Assembly (NCBI RefSeq): GCF_015500075.1
Contig: NZ_CP045496.1
Coordinates: 1 to 64,000 of the forward strand
DNA: 64,000 bases
Source of the DNA: Mesorhizobium sp. INR15
GTDB taxonomy: Bacteria > Pseudomonadota > Alphaproteobacteria > Rhizobiales > Rhizobiaceae
Reading direction: 5' to 3'
Part shown: positions 1 through 8,178 of the stretch, in pieces
Layout of the letters: every line of letters starts with the position of its first letter
Numbering within the stretch: position 1 is the first letter of the stretch
Made by a program: the position numbers and the translations under genes
The notes under the pieces: generated by a model
The model's database searches: none
What the model was told of the DNA's origin: nothing
What the model saw: the letters and a program-made list of their open reading frames with translations, nothing else

Positions 1-1473
1 ATGACGGTGTCCAGCGACGCGGAACAGAAGTTCGACCGGGTCAAGGCCCAGCTGAAGGCGCGCCTGGGTACCGAGGTCTATTCGAGCTGGTTCGGCCGCA
101 TGAAGGTCGCGGAAGCATCCAAGGGCATTGTCCGCATCTCGGTGCCTACGGCATTCCTGCGTTCATGGATCAATGGCCACTATCTCGACCTCATTTCCGA
201 ACTGTGGAAACAGGAGGACTCCGAGCTTCTCAGGATCGAGATCGTCGTGCGCACAGCGACCCGTCCGGGGCGCAGCAACGTCGAGCCGGAAGCGGCCCCG
301 GCACGCAAGATGACAAAGCAGACGCAGACGGCGCTGGCCGCTGGCACGGTTGGGCCCGGCAGGGTAGAGCGCGCGCCGACGCCGCGCCCGGGAACGCCTG
401 TCGAGACCGAGTTCCGGCACAATGTGCTGGGGTCCCCGCTTGATCCGCGCTACACGTTCAACTCCTTCATCGAGGGGCCATCGAACCGCGTTGCCTTCGC
501 CGCCGCCAAAGCGGTTGCGGAATCTCAGTCGAGCGCTGTGCGTTTCAACCCGCTTTTCCTTCACGCCACCGTTGGGCTCGGCAAGACGCACCTCTTGCAG
601 GCGATCGCGGCGGAATCGCTGAAGCAGAACCCCAAGTCGCGCGTCGTCTACCTGACGGCTGAATACTTCATGTGGCGCTTTGCCACCGCGATCCGTGACA
701 ACAATGCGCTGACGCTCAAGGAGCAGTTGCGCGATATCGACCTTTTGATCATCGACGACATGCAGTTCCTGCAAGGCAAGTCGATCCAGCATGAGTTCTG
801 CCATCTGATCAACATGCTGCTCGACAGCGCCAAGCAGGTGGTGGTCGCCGCCGACCGCCCGCCATCGGAACTGGAATCGCTCGAACCCCGCGTCCGCTCG
901 CGCCTCAACGGCGGCGTAGCGCTCGAAATGTCGGCGCCCGACTTCGCCATGCGCCTCGGCATGCTCAAACTGAGGCTTGCCACCGCCAAGACCGATGATG
1001 CATCGCTCAACATCTCGGAAGAGATCCTCAATCACGTTGCCCGCACCGTCACGGGCAGCGGACGCGAACTGGAAGGCGCCTTCAACCAGTTGCTGTTCCG
1101 CCAATCCTTCGAGCCGCAGATCACCATCGACCGCATCGATGAGATCCTTGGCCATATCTATCGCTCGGGCGAGCCCAAACGGGTCCGCATCGAGGACATC
1201 CAGCGCATCGTGGCGCGGCACTACAACGTGTCGAAGACCGAATTGCTGTCCAATCGGCGCACGCGCACCATCGTCAAGCCGCGTCAGGTCGCGATGTATC
1301 TGTCGAAGGTGATGACGCCACGCTCGCTGCCTGAGATTGGAAGGCGTTTCGGCGGCCGCGACCACACCACGGTGCTGCACGCCGTGCGCAAGATCGAGGA
1401 CCTTTCCGGCAACGACAACACGCTGGCACAGGAACTCGAACTGCTGAGAAGGCTGATCAACGACCAGGCCTGA
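1..1473 (+). CDS. dnaA: chromosomal replication initiator DnaA
   Basis: Replication initiator: the ATP-bound form binds DnaA boxes and melts the origin. The 490-residue frame begins at the first base of the window, so the upstream start context cannot be checked and a slightly longer protein is possible. Domain I is at about 1-85, followed by a variable linker. The AAA+ domain has a P-loop VGLGKTHLL near 190-198, Walker B LLIIDDMQFL near 246-255 and an arginine-finger region EPRVRSRL. The C-terminal DNA-binding domain carries the signature GGRDHTTVLHAV near 451-462. The P-loop reads ATVGLGKT, lacking the usual leading glycines; I believe this varies among rhizobia but could not check. Next gene is dnaN, 200 bases downstream. 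Confidence 0.97.
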   Translation: MTVSSDAEQKFDRVKAQLKARLGTEVYSSWFGRMKVAEASKGIVRISVPTAFLRSWINGHYLDLISELWKQEDSELLRIEIVVRTATRPGRSNVEPEAAPARKMTKQTQTALAAGTVGPGRVERAPTPRPGTPVETEFRHNVLGSPLDPRYTFNSFIEGPSNRVAFAAAKAVAESQSSAVRFNPLFLHATVGLGKTHLLQAIAAESLKQNPKSRVVYLTAEYFMWRFATAIRDNNALTLKEQLRDIDLLIIDDMQFLQGKSIQHEFCHLINMLLDSAKQVVVAADRPPSELESLEPRVRSRLNGGVALEMSAPDFAMRLGMLKLRLATAKTDDASLNISEEILNHVARTVTGSGRELEGAFNQLLFRQSFEPQITIDRIDEILGHIYRSGEPKRVRIEDIQRIVARHYNVSKTELLSNRRTRTIVKPRQVAMYLSKVMTPRSLPEIGRRFGGRDHTTVLHAVRKIEDLSGNDNTLAQELELLRRLINDQA

Positions 1474-1511
1474 CCAGCTGGAAAAACGTGAGTTCGCGGA
1501 CTTCGACCCGT

Positions 1512-1520
1512 TTATCCCCA
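1512..1520 (+). promoter_or_regulatory. DnaA-box-like 9-mer
   Basis: TTATCCCCA differs at one position from the DnaA-box consensus TTATCCACA. It lies 38 bases after the dnaA stop, just before the dnaA terminator hairpin. It is a single isolated copy, so it may be a titration or dnaN-control site, or chance. Confidence 0.25.
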
Positions 1521-1522
1521 GA

Positions 1523-1577
1523 AAGCCCGCGTAGCCGGCACGAACCGGCGGCGCGGGCTTGCGTTCGCTGGTTTTTT
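1523..1577 (+). terminator. dnaA terminator hairpin
   Basis: Outer stem AAGCCCGCG (1523-1531) pairs perfectly with CGCGGGCTT (1552-1560). An inner stem GCCGG (1534-1538) pairs with CCGGC (1545-1549). A T-run (1572-1577) follows after 11 bases. The structure sits about 50 bases beyond the dnaA stop and probably separates dnaA from dnaN transcription. Confidence 0.6.
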
Positions 1578-1673
1578 CCTGTCAGTTTGTGCAGATTCTG
1601 AGCCTGTTCAGACCTTTCGCGGGGCGCCGCTCGCCGGAGACCCGCTCATCCATTCAAGCGAGCCTGTTTCGTC

Positions 1674-2792
1674 ATGCGTGTTATCCTGGAACGGTCAAAT
1701 CTCCTGAAGTCCCTCAACCACGTTCACCGTGTGGTCGAGCGGCGAAACACCATACCGATCCTGTCCAACGTGCTGCTCAGTGCCGAGGGCGCCAGCCTCG
1801 AAATGAAGGCCACCGATCTCGACCTGGAAGTGACCGAGGCGACGCCCGCCAAGGTCGAGCGCGGCGGGGCAACGACGGTTCCGGCACATCTGCTCTACGA
1901 CATCGTGCGCAAGCTGGCCGACGGAGCGGAGGTCATGCTCAAGACCGACGAAGACGGCAACGCCATGACGGTGACTTCAGGCCGTTCGAGCTTCCGCATG
2001 CAATGCCTGCCTCAGTCCGATTTCCCGGAACTTTCGGCAGGGTCCTTCTCGCATATTTTCCGCCTCGATTCGGTCTCGCTCAAGGGCCTGATCGAGAAGA
2101 CGCAATTTGCCATCTCCACCGAGGAGACGCGCTACTATTTGAACGGCATCTACCTGCACACACATGAGGTGGGCGGCAAGCTGAAGCTGCGCTCGGTCGC
2201 GACCGACGGCCACCGCCTGGCACGCGCCGAGATGGACGCGCCAGCAGGGTCCGAGGGCATGCCGGGCATCATCATTCCGCGCAAGACAGTCAGCGAGCTG
2301 CAGAAGCTGGTCGACGATCCGGATGTCGCGGTGACCACCGAACTGTCCGACACCAAGATCCGCTTTACCATCGGCAGTGTTGTTTTGACCTCGAAACTGA
2401 TCGACGGCACCTTCCCGGACTATCAGCGGGTTATTCCGACCGGCAACGACAAGAAGCTGATCATCGACCGGCAGAGCTTCGCCGCCGCTGTCGACCGTGT
2501 CTCGACAATCTCTTCCGAACGTGGCCGGGCGGTGAAACTGACGATCAGCGAGGGGCAGGTGACGCTTGCGGTCAACAACCCGGATTCGGGCAGCGCCACC
2601 GAGGAACTGGCCGCGGACTATTCGGCCGATCCGATCGAAATCGGCTTCAACGCCAAGTATCTGCTCGACGTCGCCGCCCAGCTGACCGGTACGGAAGCCA
2701 AATTCATGCTGGCCGATGCCGGCTCGCCGACGCTGATCCACGACATGGCCGACGAAACCGCGCTCTATGTGCTGATGCCGATGCGGGTTTAG
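1674..2792 (+). CDS. dnaN: DNA polymerase III beta subunit (sliding clamp)
   Basis: Processivity clamp that encircles DNA and tethers the replicative polymerase. The 372-residue length matches the family and covers the three consecutive clamp domains (about 1-120, 130-250, 255-372). The N-terminus MRVILERSNLLKSLNHV and the C-terminal end YVLMPMRV are typical of alphaproteobacterial clamps. The ATG at 1674 has only a weak purine stretch upstream (GCGAG), but no better start is available. It lies between dnaA and recF on the same strand, the classical replication cluster order. Confidence 0.97.
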   Translation: MRVILERSNLLKSLNHVHRVVERRNTIPILSNVLLSAEGASLEMKATDLDLEVTEATPAKVERGGATTVPAHLLYDIVRKLADGAEVMLKTDEDGNAMTVTSGRSSFRMQCLPQSDFPELSAGSFSHIFRLDSVSLKGLIEKTQFAISTEETRYYLNGIYLHTHEVGGKLKLRSVATDGHRLARAEMDAPAGSEGMPGIIIPRKTVSELQKLVDDPDVAVTTELSDTKIRFTIGSVVLTSKLIDGTFPDYQRVIPTGNDKKLIIDRQSFAAAVDRVSTISSERGRAVKLTISEGQVTLAVNNPDSGSATEELAADYSADPIEIGFNAKYLLDVAAQLTGTEAKFMLADAGSPTLIHDMADETALYVLMPMRV

Positions 2793-2877
2793 GCCGCGAC
2801 ACGTAGCGAGATACGGCTCCGCCACGCGGCCGGTGGTGACTGCGATGGTTGCGGCGATTTCCACAGGCGGATAGCGG

Positions 2878-4020
2878 TTGCCGGAACAGACCCACATAGG
2901 TAAGCTTACACTTACTAATTTCCGTAATTACGCGACGCTAACGGTCGACCTAAAGCCGGGTGCCGTGGTGTTTTCTGGCGACAATGGTGCCGGGAAGACC
3001 AATCTTCTGGAAGCAATCTCCCTTTTGACACCTGGGCGCGGCCTGCGCCGTGCTCCTTATGCCGATGTCTCCCGCGAGGGCGGCGACGGCGGCTTCGCGC
3101 TGCATGCCCGACTCGACGGGCCAGGCGGCGAGATCGAGATCGGCACCGGAATAACTGGCGGCGATGCGCCCGGCGAAGGCGGCCGGCGGGTGCGCATCAA
3201 CGGGGCACCCGCACGCTCGGCGGAAGATATGCTGGAATGGCTGCGCGTGGTTTGGCTGACGCCAGCCATGGACGCGCTGTTCACCGGACCTGCGGCCGAC
3301 CGCAGGCGCTTTCTTGACAGGTTGGTGCTGGCGATCGACCCAGGCCACGGCCAGCGGGCGCTTGATTATGAGAAAGCAATGCGGGGCCGCAACCGACTGC
3401 TCACCGAAGGCTCGCGGGATGGCGGCTGGTTCGATGCCATCGAGATGCAAATGGCCGAAACTGGCGTGGCAATTGCGGCAGCGCGTGCGGAACTGGTGCG
3501 GCTGCTGGCCGCCATGATCGACAGGCTGCCCGGCGCCGGACCATTTCCGCAGGCCGATATCGGGCTCTCCGGCGACCTGGAAGGCGCCGTCGCCATCAGC
3601 CCCGCCGTAGATGTCGAAGAGCGTTTCCGCGCTGCACTTGCCCAGGGGCGCGACCGCGACCGGGCAGCCGGACGCACACTGGAAGGACCACACCGGTCGG
3701 ATTTGGTGGTTCGGCATCGGCCCAAGGCGATGCCTGCCGAACTCTGCTCGACGGGCGAACAGAAGGCGCTGCTGGTCGGCATCGTCCTGTCCCATGCGCG
3801 TTTGACAGGGGAAATGTCGGGCATGACACCGATCCTGCTGCTCGACGAAATCGCCGCGCATCTCGATGCTGGCCGGCGCGCCGCGCTGTTTTCGATCCTG
3901 GAGGAATTGAACTGCCAGGCATTCATGACGGGAACCGATGCCGCGTTGTTCTCCAGTCTGGCGGGCCGTGCACAATTCCTGACGGTCGACCACGGCACGG
4001 TCTCGCCAACTGTTTTGTGA
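2878..4020 (+). CDS. recF: DNA replication and repair protein RecF
   Basis: SMC-like ATPase that loads RecA at single-strand gaps. The start is a TTG: an in-frame TAG lies six bases upstream (2872-2874), and the first ATG in frame comes far inside the conserved region, so TTG is the only reasonable choice; AGGCGG lies upstream. N-terminal KLTLTNFRNY leads to Walker A GDNGAGKTNLLEA (about 34-46). The ABC-type signature STGEQKALL and Walker B ILLLDEIAAHLDAGRR are near the C-terminus. The length of 380 is normal. Gene order dnaA-dnaN-recF fits; gyrB does not follow. Confidence 0.95.
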   Translation: MPEQTHIGKLTLTNFRNYATLTVDLKPGAVVFSGDNGAGKTNLLEAISLLTPGRGLRRAPYADVSREGGDGGFALHARLDGPGGEIEIGTGITGGDAPGEGGRRVRINGAPARSAEDMLEWLRVVWLTPAMDALFTGPAADRRRFLDRLVLAIDPGHGQRALDYEKAMRGRNRLLTEGSRDGGWFDAIEMQMAETGVAIAAARAELVRLLAAMIDRLPGAGPFPQADIGLSGDLEGAVAISPAVDVEERFRAALAQGRDRDRAAGRTLEGPHRSDLVVRHRPKAMPAELCSTGEQKALLVGIVLSHARLTGEMSGMTPILLLDEIAAHLDAGRRAALFSILEELNCQAFMTGTDAALFSSLAGRAQFLTVDHGTVSPTVL

Positions 4021-4059
4021 ACACCTGACAAGGTTTTTCTCCCGCTATATGGTCTCGAC

Positions 4060-4818
4060 ATGACCACTGCGCTCACCGCCGACGAGATCGAACGCTATGC
4101 CCGCCACATCGTGCTGCCGGAAATCGGCGGCGCCGGCCAGCAGAAGCTGAAGCAGGCGCGGGTGCTGGTGATCGGCGCCGGCGGGCTTGGCGCACCGGTG
4201 CTGGAATATCTCGCGGCCGCCGGCGTCGGCACGCTCGGCGTGGTCGACGACGACACCGTCTCCCTCTCCAACCTGCAGCGCCAGGTCATCCACGGCACCG
4301 ACACCGTCGGCATGCTGAAGACCGATAGCGCCAGGGCGGCTATCGCCCGCATCAATCCCAACACCGCTGTCGAAACACACGCATTCAGACTGACGGCGGA
4401 CGATGCCCCTGCCCTCGTCGCCCGCTACGACATGGTCATCGACGGTTCCGACAATTTCGATACCCGCTATATGGTCGCCGATGCCTGCGCGGCGGAGAAA
4501 AAGCCGCTCGTGCATGCCGCGGTCGGCCGTTTCGATGGCTCGGTCACCGTGCTGATACCGTTCGAGACGGGCAAGGATGGGCAACCGAACCCGGGTTACC
4601 GCGATCTCTTCCCGGCGCCGCCGCCACCCGGCCTGGTGCCGTCCTGCGCGGTGGCGGGCGTCCTCGGAGCGCTGACCGGTGTCATCGGCACGCTGCAGGC
4701 CATGGAGGCGATCAAGCTGATTACCGGCATCGGCGAGCCGCTGGTCGGCCGGCTCCTGCTCTACGATGCACTTGGAGCGCGCTTCGACACAATCCGCTAC
4801 AAGCGAAGCCAGCGCTGA
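4060..4818 (+). CDS. moeB: HesA/MoeB/ThiF-family E1-like adenylyltransferase
   Basis: Activates the C-terminal glycine of a ubiquitin-like sulfur carrier (MoaD or ThiS type) by adenylation, in molybdopterin or thiamine synthesis. Rossmann nucleotide-binding motif VLVIGAGGLGAPVLEYLAAAG starts near residue 31. The conserved DNLQRQ-like SLSNLQRQVIHGT and DGSDNFDTRY segments follow. The crossover-loop region PPPPGLVPSCAVAGVLG keeps one Cys. The paired CxxC zinc ligands of classical MoeB are absent: the position usually YRCLFP reads YRDLFP. There is no C-terminal rhodanese domain, so the carrier partner is uncertain. Its TGA overlaps the next ATG by one base. Confidence 0.8.
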   Translation: MTTALTADEIERYARHIVLPEIGGAGQQKLKQARVLVIGAGGLGAPVLEYLAAAGVGTLGVVDDDTVSLSNLQRQVIHGTDTVGMLKTDSARAAIARINPNTAVETHAFRLTADDAPALVARYDMVIDGSDNFDTRYMVADACAAEKKPLVHAAVGRFDGSVTVLIPFETGKDGQPNPGYRDLFPAPPPPGLVPSCAVAGVLGALTGVIGTLQAMEAIKLITGIGEPLVGRLLLYDALGARFDTIRYKRSQR

Positions 4819-5306
4819 TGAGCAAGGCCATGGCTGTCTCCGTGACCCAGTTCCCAGCCAATTTCGAACGCTGGGAAGAAATCCTGGCGCTGATTATGCG
4901 CGCCTTCGCCTCGATGGACGGTGTCATCGACCCGCCCTCGTCGGCGCATCAACTCACGGTCGACAATCTGCGGGCCAAGGCCAGGCATGAGACCGGGTTC
5001 GTTGCGCTGAATGACGGCAAGATCGTCGGCTGCGTCTTCGTTCTGGAGCGGCCTGCCGATGTCTATGTCGGCAAGCTCGCTGTCGATCCGGATTGCCAGG
5101 GCCAAGGAATCGGCAAGCAATTGATGCGGGCCGTCGAGGATTTTGCCCGCACCCGCGCCAAGCCTGTCATCGAGCTTCAGACGCGAATCGAGTTGACCGG
5201 AAATCACGCGGCCTTTGCCCGCCTCGGCTTTCGGGAAACCGAACGAACGGCGCATGAGGGCTATGACAGGCCGACCTCGATCACCATGAGAAAGACCGTT
5301 TGGTAA
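4818..5306 (+). CDS. GNAT-family N-acetyltransferase
   Basis: Predicted acetyl-CoA-dependent N-acetyltransferase of 162 residues; substrate unknown. Acetyl-CoA-binding motif A reads LAVDPDCQGQGIGKQLM (about 90-106), followed by a helix and a hydrophobic core ending in ARLGFRETERTAHEGY. The start overlaps the stop of the E1-like gene (TGATG), implying translational coupling. The C-terminal PTSITMRKTVW is the usual last strand of the fold. A function in cofactor metabolism is only suggested by position. Confidence 0.75.
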   Translation: MSKAMAVSVTQFPANFERWEEILALIMRAFASMDGVIDPPSSAHQLTVDNLRAKARHETGFVALNDGKIVGCVFVLERPADVYVGKLAVDPDCQGQGIGKQLMRAVEDFARTRAKPVIELQTRIELTGNHAAFARLGFRETERTAHEGYDRPTSITMRKTVW

Positions 5307-5352
5307 GTCTTAACTAACATTATTTGCCGGGGTTCGCCGGGAGAGCTGGCGG

Positions 5353-6354
5353 TCACGTCCGCAATGGCAGCACGCGGTCCGGCGGGCGATGACCGTCGAC
5401 GAAGGCGCGAATGTTGATGATGACCTTCTCGCCCATGTCGATGCGGCCCTCGAGCGTCGCCGAACCCATATGCGGCAACAGCACCACCTTACCCTTGGCG
5501 GCCAGCTTCAGCAGCTTGCCGTTCAAGGCCGGCTCATGTTCGTAGACGTCAAGGCCGGCGCCGGCGATCTTGTTGTCCTGGATGAGCTTGACCAGCGCCT
5601 CCTCATCAATGATGTCGCCGCGCGCCGTGTTGACGACATAGGCGGTGGGCTGCAGCAAGGCCAGGCGCCGCGCCGAGAGCAGATGGAAGGTCGCCGGCGT
5701 CGACGGGCAATTGACCGAGATGATGTCCATCCGGGCCAGCATCTGGTCGAGGCTTTCCCAATAGGTCGCTTCCAGCCCATCCTCGACCGCCGGCAGAACG
5801 CGATGGCGATTGTGGTAGTGGATCGAAAGGCCGAAGGCCTTGGCTCGCCTGGCGACGGCAGTGCCGATGCGGCCCATGCCGACAATGCCGAGCCGTTTGC
5901 CCCAGATGCGCCGGCCAAGCATCCAGGTCGGTGACCAGCCGGCCCATTTCTTGTCGCTGGTCAGCACGTTGGCGCCTTCCGCCAGCCGGCGCGGCACCGC
6001 CAGCATCAGCGCCATGGTCATATCGGCGGTGTCCTCGGTCAGCACGTTGGGCGTGTTGGTGACGGTGATGCCCCGCTTCGCCGCAGCCGCGACATCGATC
6101 TTGTCGACGCCGTTGCCGAAATTCGCGATCAGCTTGAGGTTGTCGCCTGCCTGCTCGATCAACGCCGCATCGATCTGGTCGGTTACCGTCGGCACCAGCA
6201 CGTCGGCCTCCTTGACCGCCGCCACCAGTTCCGGCTGCGTCATCGGCCTGTCCTCGACATTGAGCCGGGCGTCGAACAACTCGCGCATGCGGGTCTCGAC
6301 CGGGTCCGGCAACTTGCGCGTGATGACGACGAGAGGCTTCTTTTTGCCTGCCAT
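5353..6354 (-). CDS. D-2-hydroxyacid dehydrogenase (glyoxylate/hydroxypyruvate reductase type)
   Basis: NAD(P)-dependent reduction of a 2-keto acid, most likely glyoxylate or hydroxypyruvate. I placed the start at the ATG of MAGKKKPLVVITRKL, preceded by GAGGAAACA; a 37-residue upstream extension in the same frame has no family character. The product is 333 residues. Nucleotide-binding motif LGIVGMGRIGTAVARRAKAFG. Catalytic Arg in NTARGDIIDEEAL, Glu in DVYEHEP and His in LLPHMGSATLE are all present. It is transcribed divergently from the SH3-like gene and converges on the acetyltransferase. Confidence 0.87.
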   Translation of the reverse strand: MAGKKKPLVVITRKLPDPVETRMRELFDARLNVEDRPMTQPELVAAVKEADVLVPTVTDQIDAALIEQAGDNLKLIANFGNGVDKIDVAAAAKRGITVTNTPNVLTEDTADMTMALMLAVPRRLAEGANVLTSDKKWAGWSPTWMLGRRIWGKRLGIVGMGRIGTAVARRAKAFGLSIHYHNRHRVLPAVEDGLEATYWESLDQMLARMDIISVNCPSTPATFHLLSARRLALLQPTAYVVNTARGDIIDEEALVKLIQDNKIAGAGLDVYEHEPALNGKLLKLAAKGKVVLLPHMGSATLEGRIDMGEKVIINIRAFVDGHRPPDRVLPLRT

Positions 6355-6430
6355 TGTTTCCTCGAACCCCGATCTCGTTGAGACCTCTTTAACCAAGACA
6401 GGCGAAACTGAAAGCCCGGTCGCGGCACCA

Positions 6431-6444
6431 GTTACCCATGTAAC
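6431..6444. promoter_or_regulatory. inverted repeat in a divergent intergenic region
   Basis: GTTAC-CCAT-GTAAC is a perfect five-base inverted repeat roughly midway between the dehydrogenase start (6354) and the SH3-gene start (6514). It could be a small operator or chance; no regulator gene is adjacent. Confidence 0.25.
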
Positions 6445-6513
6445 AAGCGGTTCCGCCGAAGACAAAGAAAAAGGGGCGCCAACGCCGAAGGGCGAGCGCC
6501 GAAAGGAACGAAA

Positions 6514-7074
6514 GTGTCTGGTTTCGCGTCGCTTCGCCTGACCCTCAGCGCAGCATTTCTTGGCGCTCTCCTCTATTCTCCGCTGGTCGCGGCGCAGAGC
6601 GCCGCCGCCCCGGCGCAGAGTGTCGTCACGCTCGGCCCAAGCGGCTTGCCGCTGCCGCGCTTCGTCAGCCTGAAACCAGCGCGCGTCAACTCGCGTGTCG
6701 GCCCCGGCGCCAACTACTCCGTCAACTGGATGTATGTGAAGGCCGGCCTGCCGATGGAGGTCATCCAGGAATTCGATACATGGCGCCGCGTCCGCGATGC
6801 GGACGGTTCGGAAGGCTGGATCAACCAGTCGATGCTTTCAGGCCGGCGCACCGCTATCGTCGCGCCCTGGCAACGCGGCAAGGATGGTCAGGTCAATCTT
6901 CTCAACGGTCCGCAAAAAGACGCAGCGGTTATCGCTATCGTCGAGCCGGGTGTCATGGGCGCAATCAAGTCCTGCGACGGCCAGTGGTGCGAGATGACGC
7001 TTGGCGGTCACACCGGCTGGCTGGCCCAGTCGCTTGTCTGGGGCGCCTATCCCGGCGAGCGGGTCAAGGACTGA
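6514..7074 (+). CDS. secreted SH3-like domain protein
   Basis: Predicted periplasmic or secreted protein of 186 residues. The start is GTG (6514) with AAAGGAACGAAA upstream. A Sec signal peptide (hydrophobic core LTLSAAFLGALLYSPLVAA) is followed by an Ala/Gln-rich linker. Two SH3-like repeats follow: one around VNSRVGPGANYSVNWMYVKAG...WINQSML, the second around VNLLNGPQKDAAVIAIVEPGVMG...WLAQSLVWG. Bacterial SH3 domains of this class often bind peptidoglycan or assist cell-wall enzymes; the target here is unknown. Conserved Trp and Gly positions are intact. Confidence 0.75.
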   Translation: MSGFASLRLTLSAAFLGALLYSPLVAAQSAAAPAQSVVTLGPSGLPLPRFVSLKPARVNSRVGPGANYSVNWMYVKAGLPMEVIQEFDTWRRVRDADGSEGWINQSMLSGRRTAIVAPWQRGKDGQVNLLNGPQKDAAVIAIVEPGVMGAIKSCDGQWCEMTLGGHTGWLAQSLVWGAYPGERVKD

Positions 7075-7077
7075 CGT

Positions 7078-7131
7078 CTCCTAGTCAGGCCGCGATCTGT
7101 TTGGCTCCTAGTCAGGCCGCGATCTGTTTGG
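7078..7131. repeat. perfect 27-bp tandem duplication
   Basis: Two exact copies of a 27-bp unit lie head to tail (7078-7104 and 7105-7131), filling the gap between the SH3-gene stop and the stop of the minus-strand DUF4260 gene. On the minus strand each unit contains codons for Ala-Lys-Gln-Ile-Ala-Ala followed by TGA, resembling duplicated gene ends rather than a terminator. No hairpin is formed. Confidence 0.85.
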
Positions 7132-7132
7132 C

Positions 7133-7492
7133 CTAACGGCCGATGCGGCCGAGATGCGTGTCCTGAAAACCGCTTGGCAGCTTCAGGCCGTATCCCAGTG
7201 CACGGTCGATGGCGATGTGGGCGATCCAGATCAGCGCGACCGCCGTCACGGTCACATTGCCCAACAGTTTCCCGGCAAGCACCATCAGCACCGGCAGTAT
7301 CAGAATGTGCAAGGCGTTGTAGCAGACAGCGCCGACGCGCGGCCCGGCGAGATAGCCAAACATCGACAGGTCAGGCGCCAGGATGAGCAAGGCGAATAGC
7401 CACCACGAGGCACCGGCGAGCGCGTAGAAGGCTATGGCGGCCACGGCGACGGAAGCCCATTCGAGCCGGATTGCCAAATTCAGGGATTTCAT
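7133..7492 (-). CDS. DUF4260 family small membrane protein
   Basis: Small integral membrane protein of 119 residues with about four hydrophobic segments (WASVAVAAIAFYALA, WWLFALLILAPDLSMFGYLA, LHILILPVLMVLAG, VTAVALIWIAHIAIDRALGYGLK). The PDLSMFGYLAGPRVGA and HIAIDRALGYGLK motifs identify the DUF4260 family, whose function is unknown. It starts 10 bases after the irr stop on the same strand, so it is probably co-transcribed with irr. The ATG is abutted by AGGGG, an unusually close spacing. Confidence 0.75.
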   Translation of the reverse strand: MKSLNLAIRLEWASVAVAAIAFYALAGASWWLFALLILAPDLSMFGYLAGPRVGAVCYNALHILILPVLMVLAGKLLGNVTVTAVALIWIAHIAIDRALGYGLKLPSGFQDTHLGRIGR

Positions 7493-7502
7493 CCCCTGCG
7501 GC

Positions 7503-7934
7503 TCATTCGCAGCGCTTGGGACGCAGCCTCACGACGATATCGACATTGGCGATCTCCATACCCTCCGGCGGCTCCGGCAGGTTGGTGACCGTGACCGGAC
7601 CGTTGGCGATATCGAAAATCCTGTTCTCGCCTTCGATATAGAAATGATGGTGGTCGGACGTATTGGTATCGAAGTAGGTCTTCGAGCCCTCGACGGCCAG
7701 GATGCGCAGCAGCCCCGCCTGGGTGAACTGGTGAAGGGCGTTGTAGACAGTGGCCAGCGACACCGGCACGCCGGCGGCAATCGCTTCCTCGTGCAGTTCC
7801 TCGGCCGACAGGTGGCGGTCACCCTTGGCGAACAGCAAGTCGGCCAGCGCAATGCGCTGGCGTGTCGGCCTGAGGCCGGCTTCACGAACCCGCTTGTCCA
7901 CAGCGACATTTTCCTTCCGGGAACTCAGGTCCAT
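7503..7934 (-). CDS. irr: iron response regulator Irr (Fur superfamily)
   Basis: Fur-family transcription factor that in Rhizobiales controls haem synthesis, iron storage and uptake by binding ICE motifs when iron is low. I chose the ATG at 7934 (143 residues, AGGGGA upstream) over a GTG 12 codons earlier that lacks a ribosome site. The winged helix is at about 10-85 (GLRPTRQRIALADLL ... PVSLATVYNALHQF). The HHH motif in TSDHHHFYIEG is the Irr hallmark used for haem/metal binding. The N-terminal haem regulatory Cys-Pro motif of Bradyrhizobium Irr is absent, as I recall for Rhizobium-type Irr. Divergent from fabA. Confidence 0.9.
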   Translation of the reverse strand: MDLSSRKENVAVDKRVREAGLRPTRQRIALADLLFAKGDRHLSAEELHEEAIAAGVPVSLATVYNALHQFTQAGLLRILAVEGSKTYFDTNTSDHHHFYIEGENRIFDIANGPVTVTNLPEPPEGMEIANVDIVVRLRPKRCE

Positions 7935-8017
7935 CTGTTCGTCGATCCCCTTAGTTCCGCCCCAAGACACGTCCAGAATGGCAAAAAAATGAACTTCCGC
8001 CGAAACCCGACACCTTC

Positions 8018-8034
8018 CGACATATATTCTGTCG
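8018..8034. promoter_or_regulatory. inverted repeat in the irr/fabA intergenic region
   Basis: CGACA-TATATTC-TGTCG lies 84 bases upstream of the chosen irr start, and its AT-rich centre could serve as a -10 region on the minus strand. It does not match the ICE consensus. It may be an operator for irr control, but this is inference only. Confidence 0.3.
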
Positions 8035-8178
8035 CAGGAATACGATCAATAGCGCGCATTGACCCGGGCAGACGGGCGGGTTAAGCGCAAACGCCGGTTT
8101 CCGGCCTGAAACAGATTGTGTTAGGAAACCAACGACAAGGGCGCGCTTACCGCCCGGGACATCATGGGGACGAAATTG

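Noticed and set aside
1..2900. Chromosomal origin next to dnaA
   Set aside because: Only one imperfect DnaA box is visible and there is no AT-rich unwinding region; in Rhizobiales the origin is usually near hemE, not dnaA.
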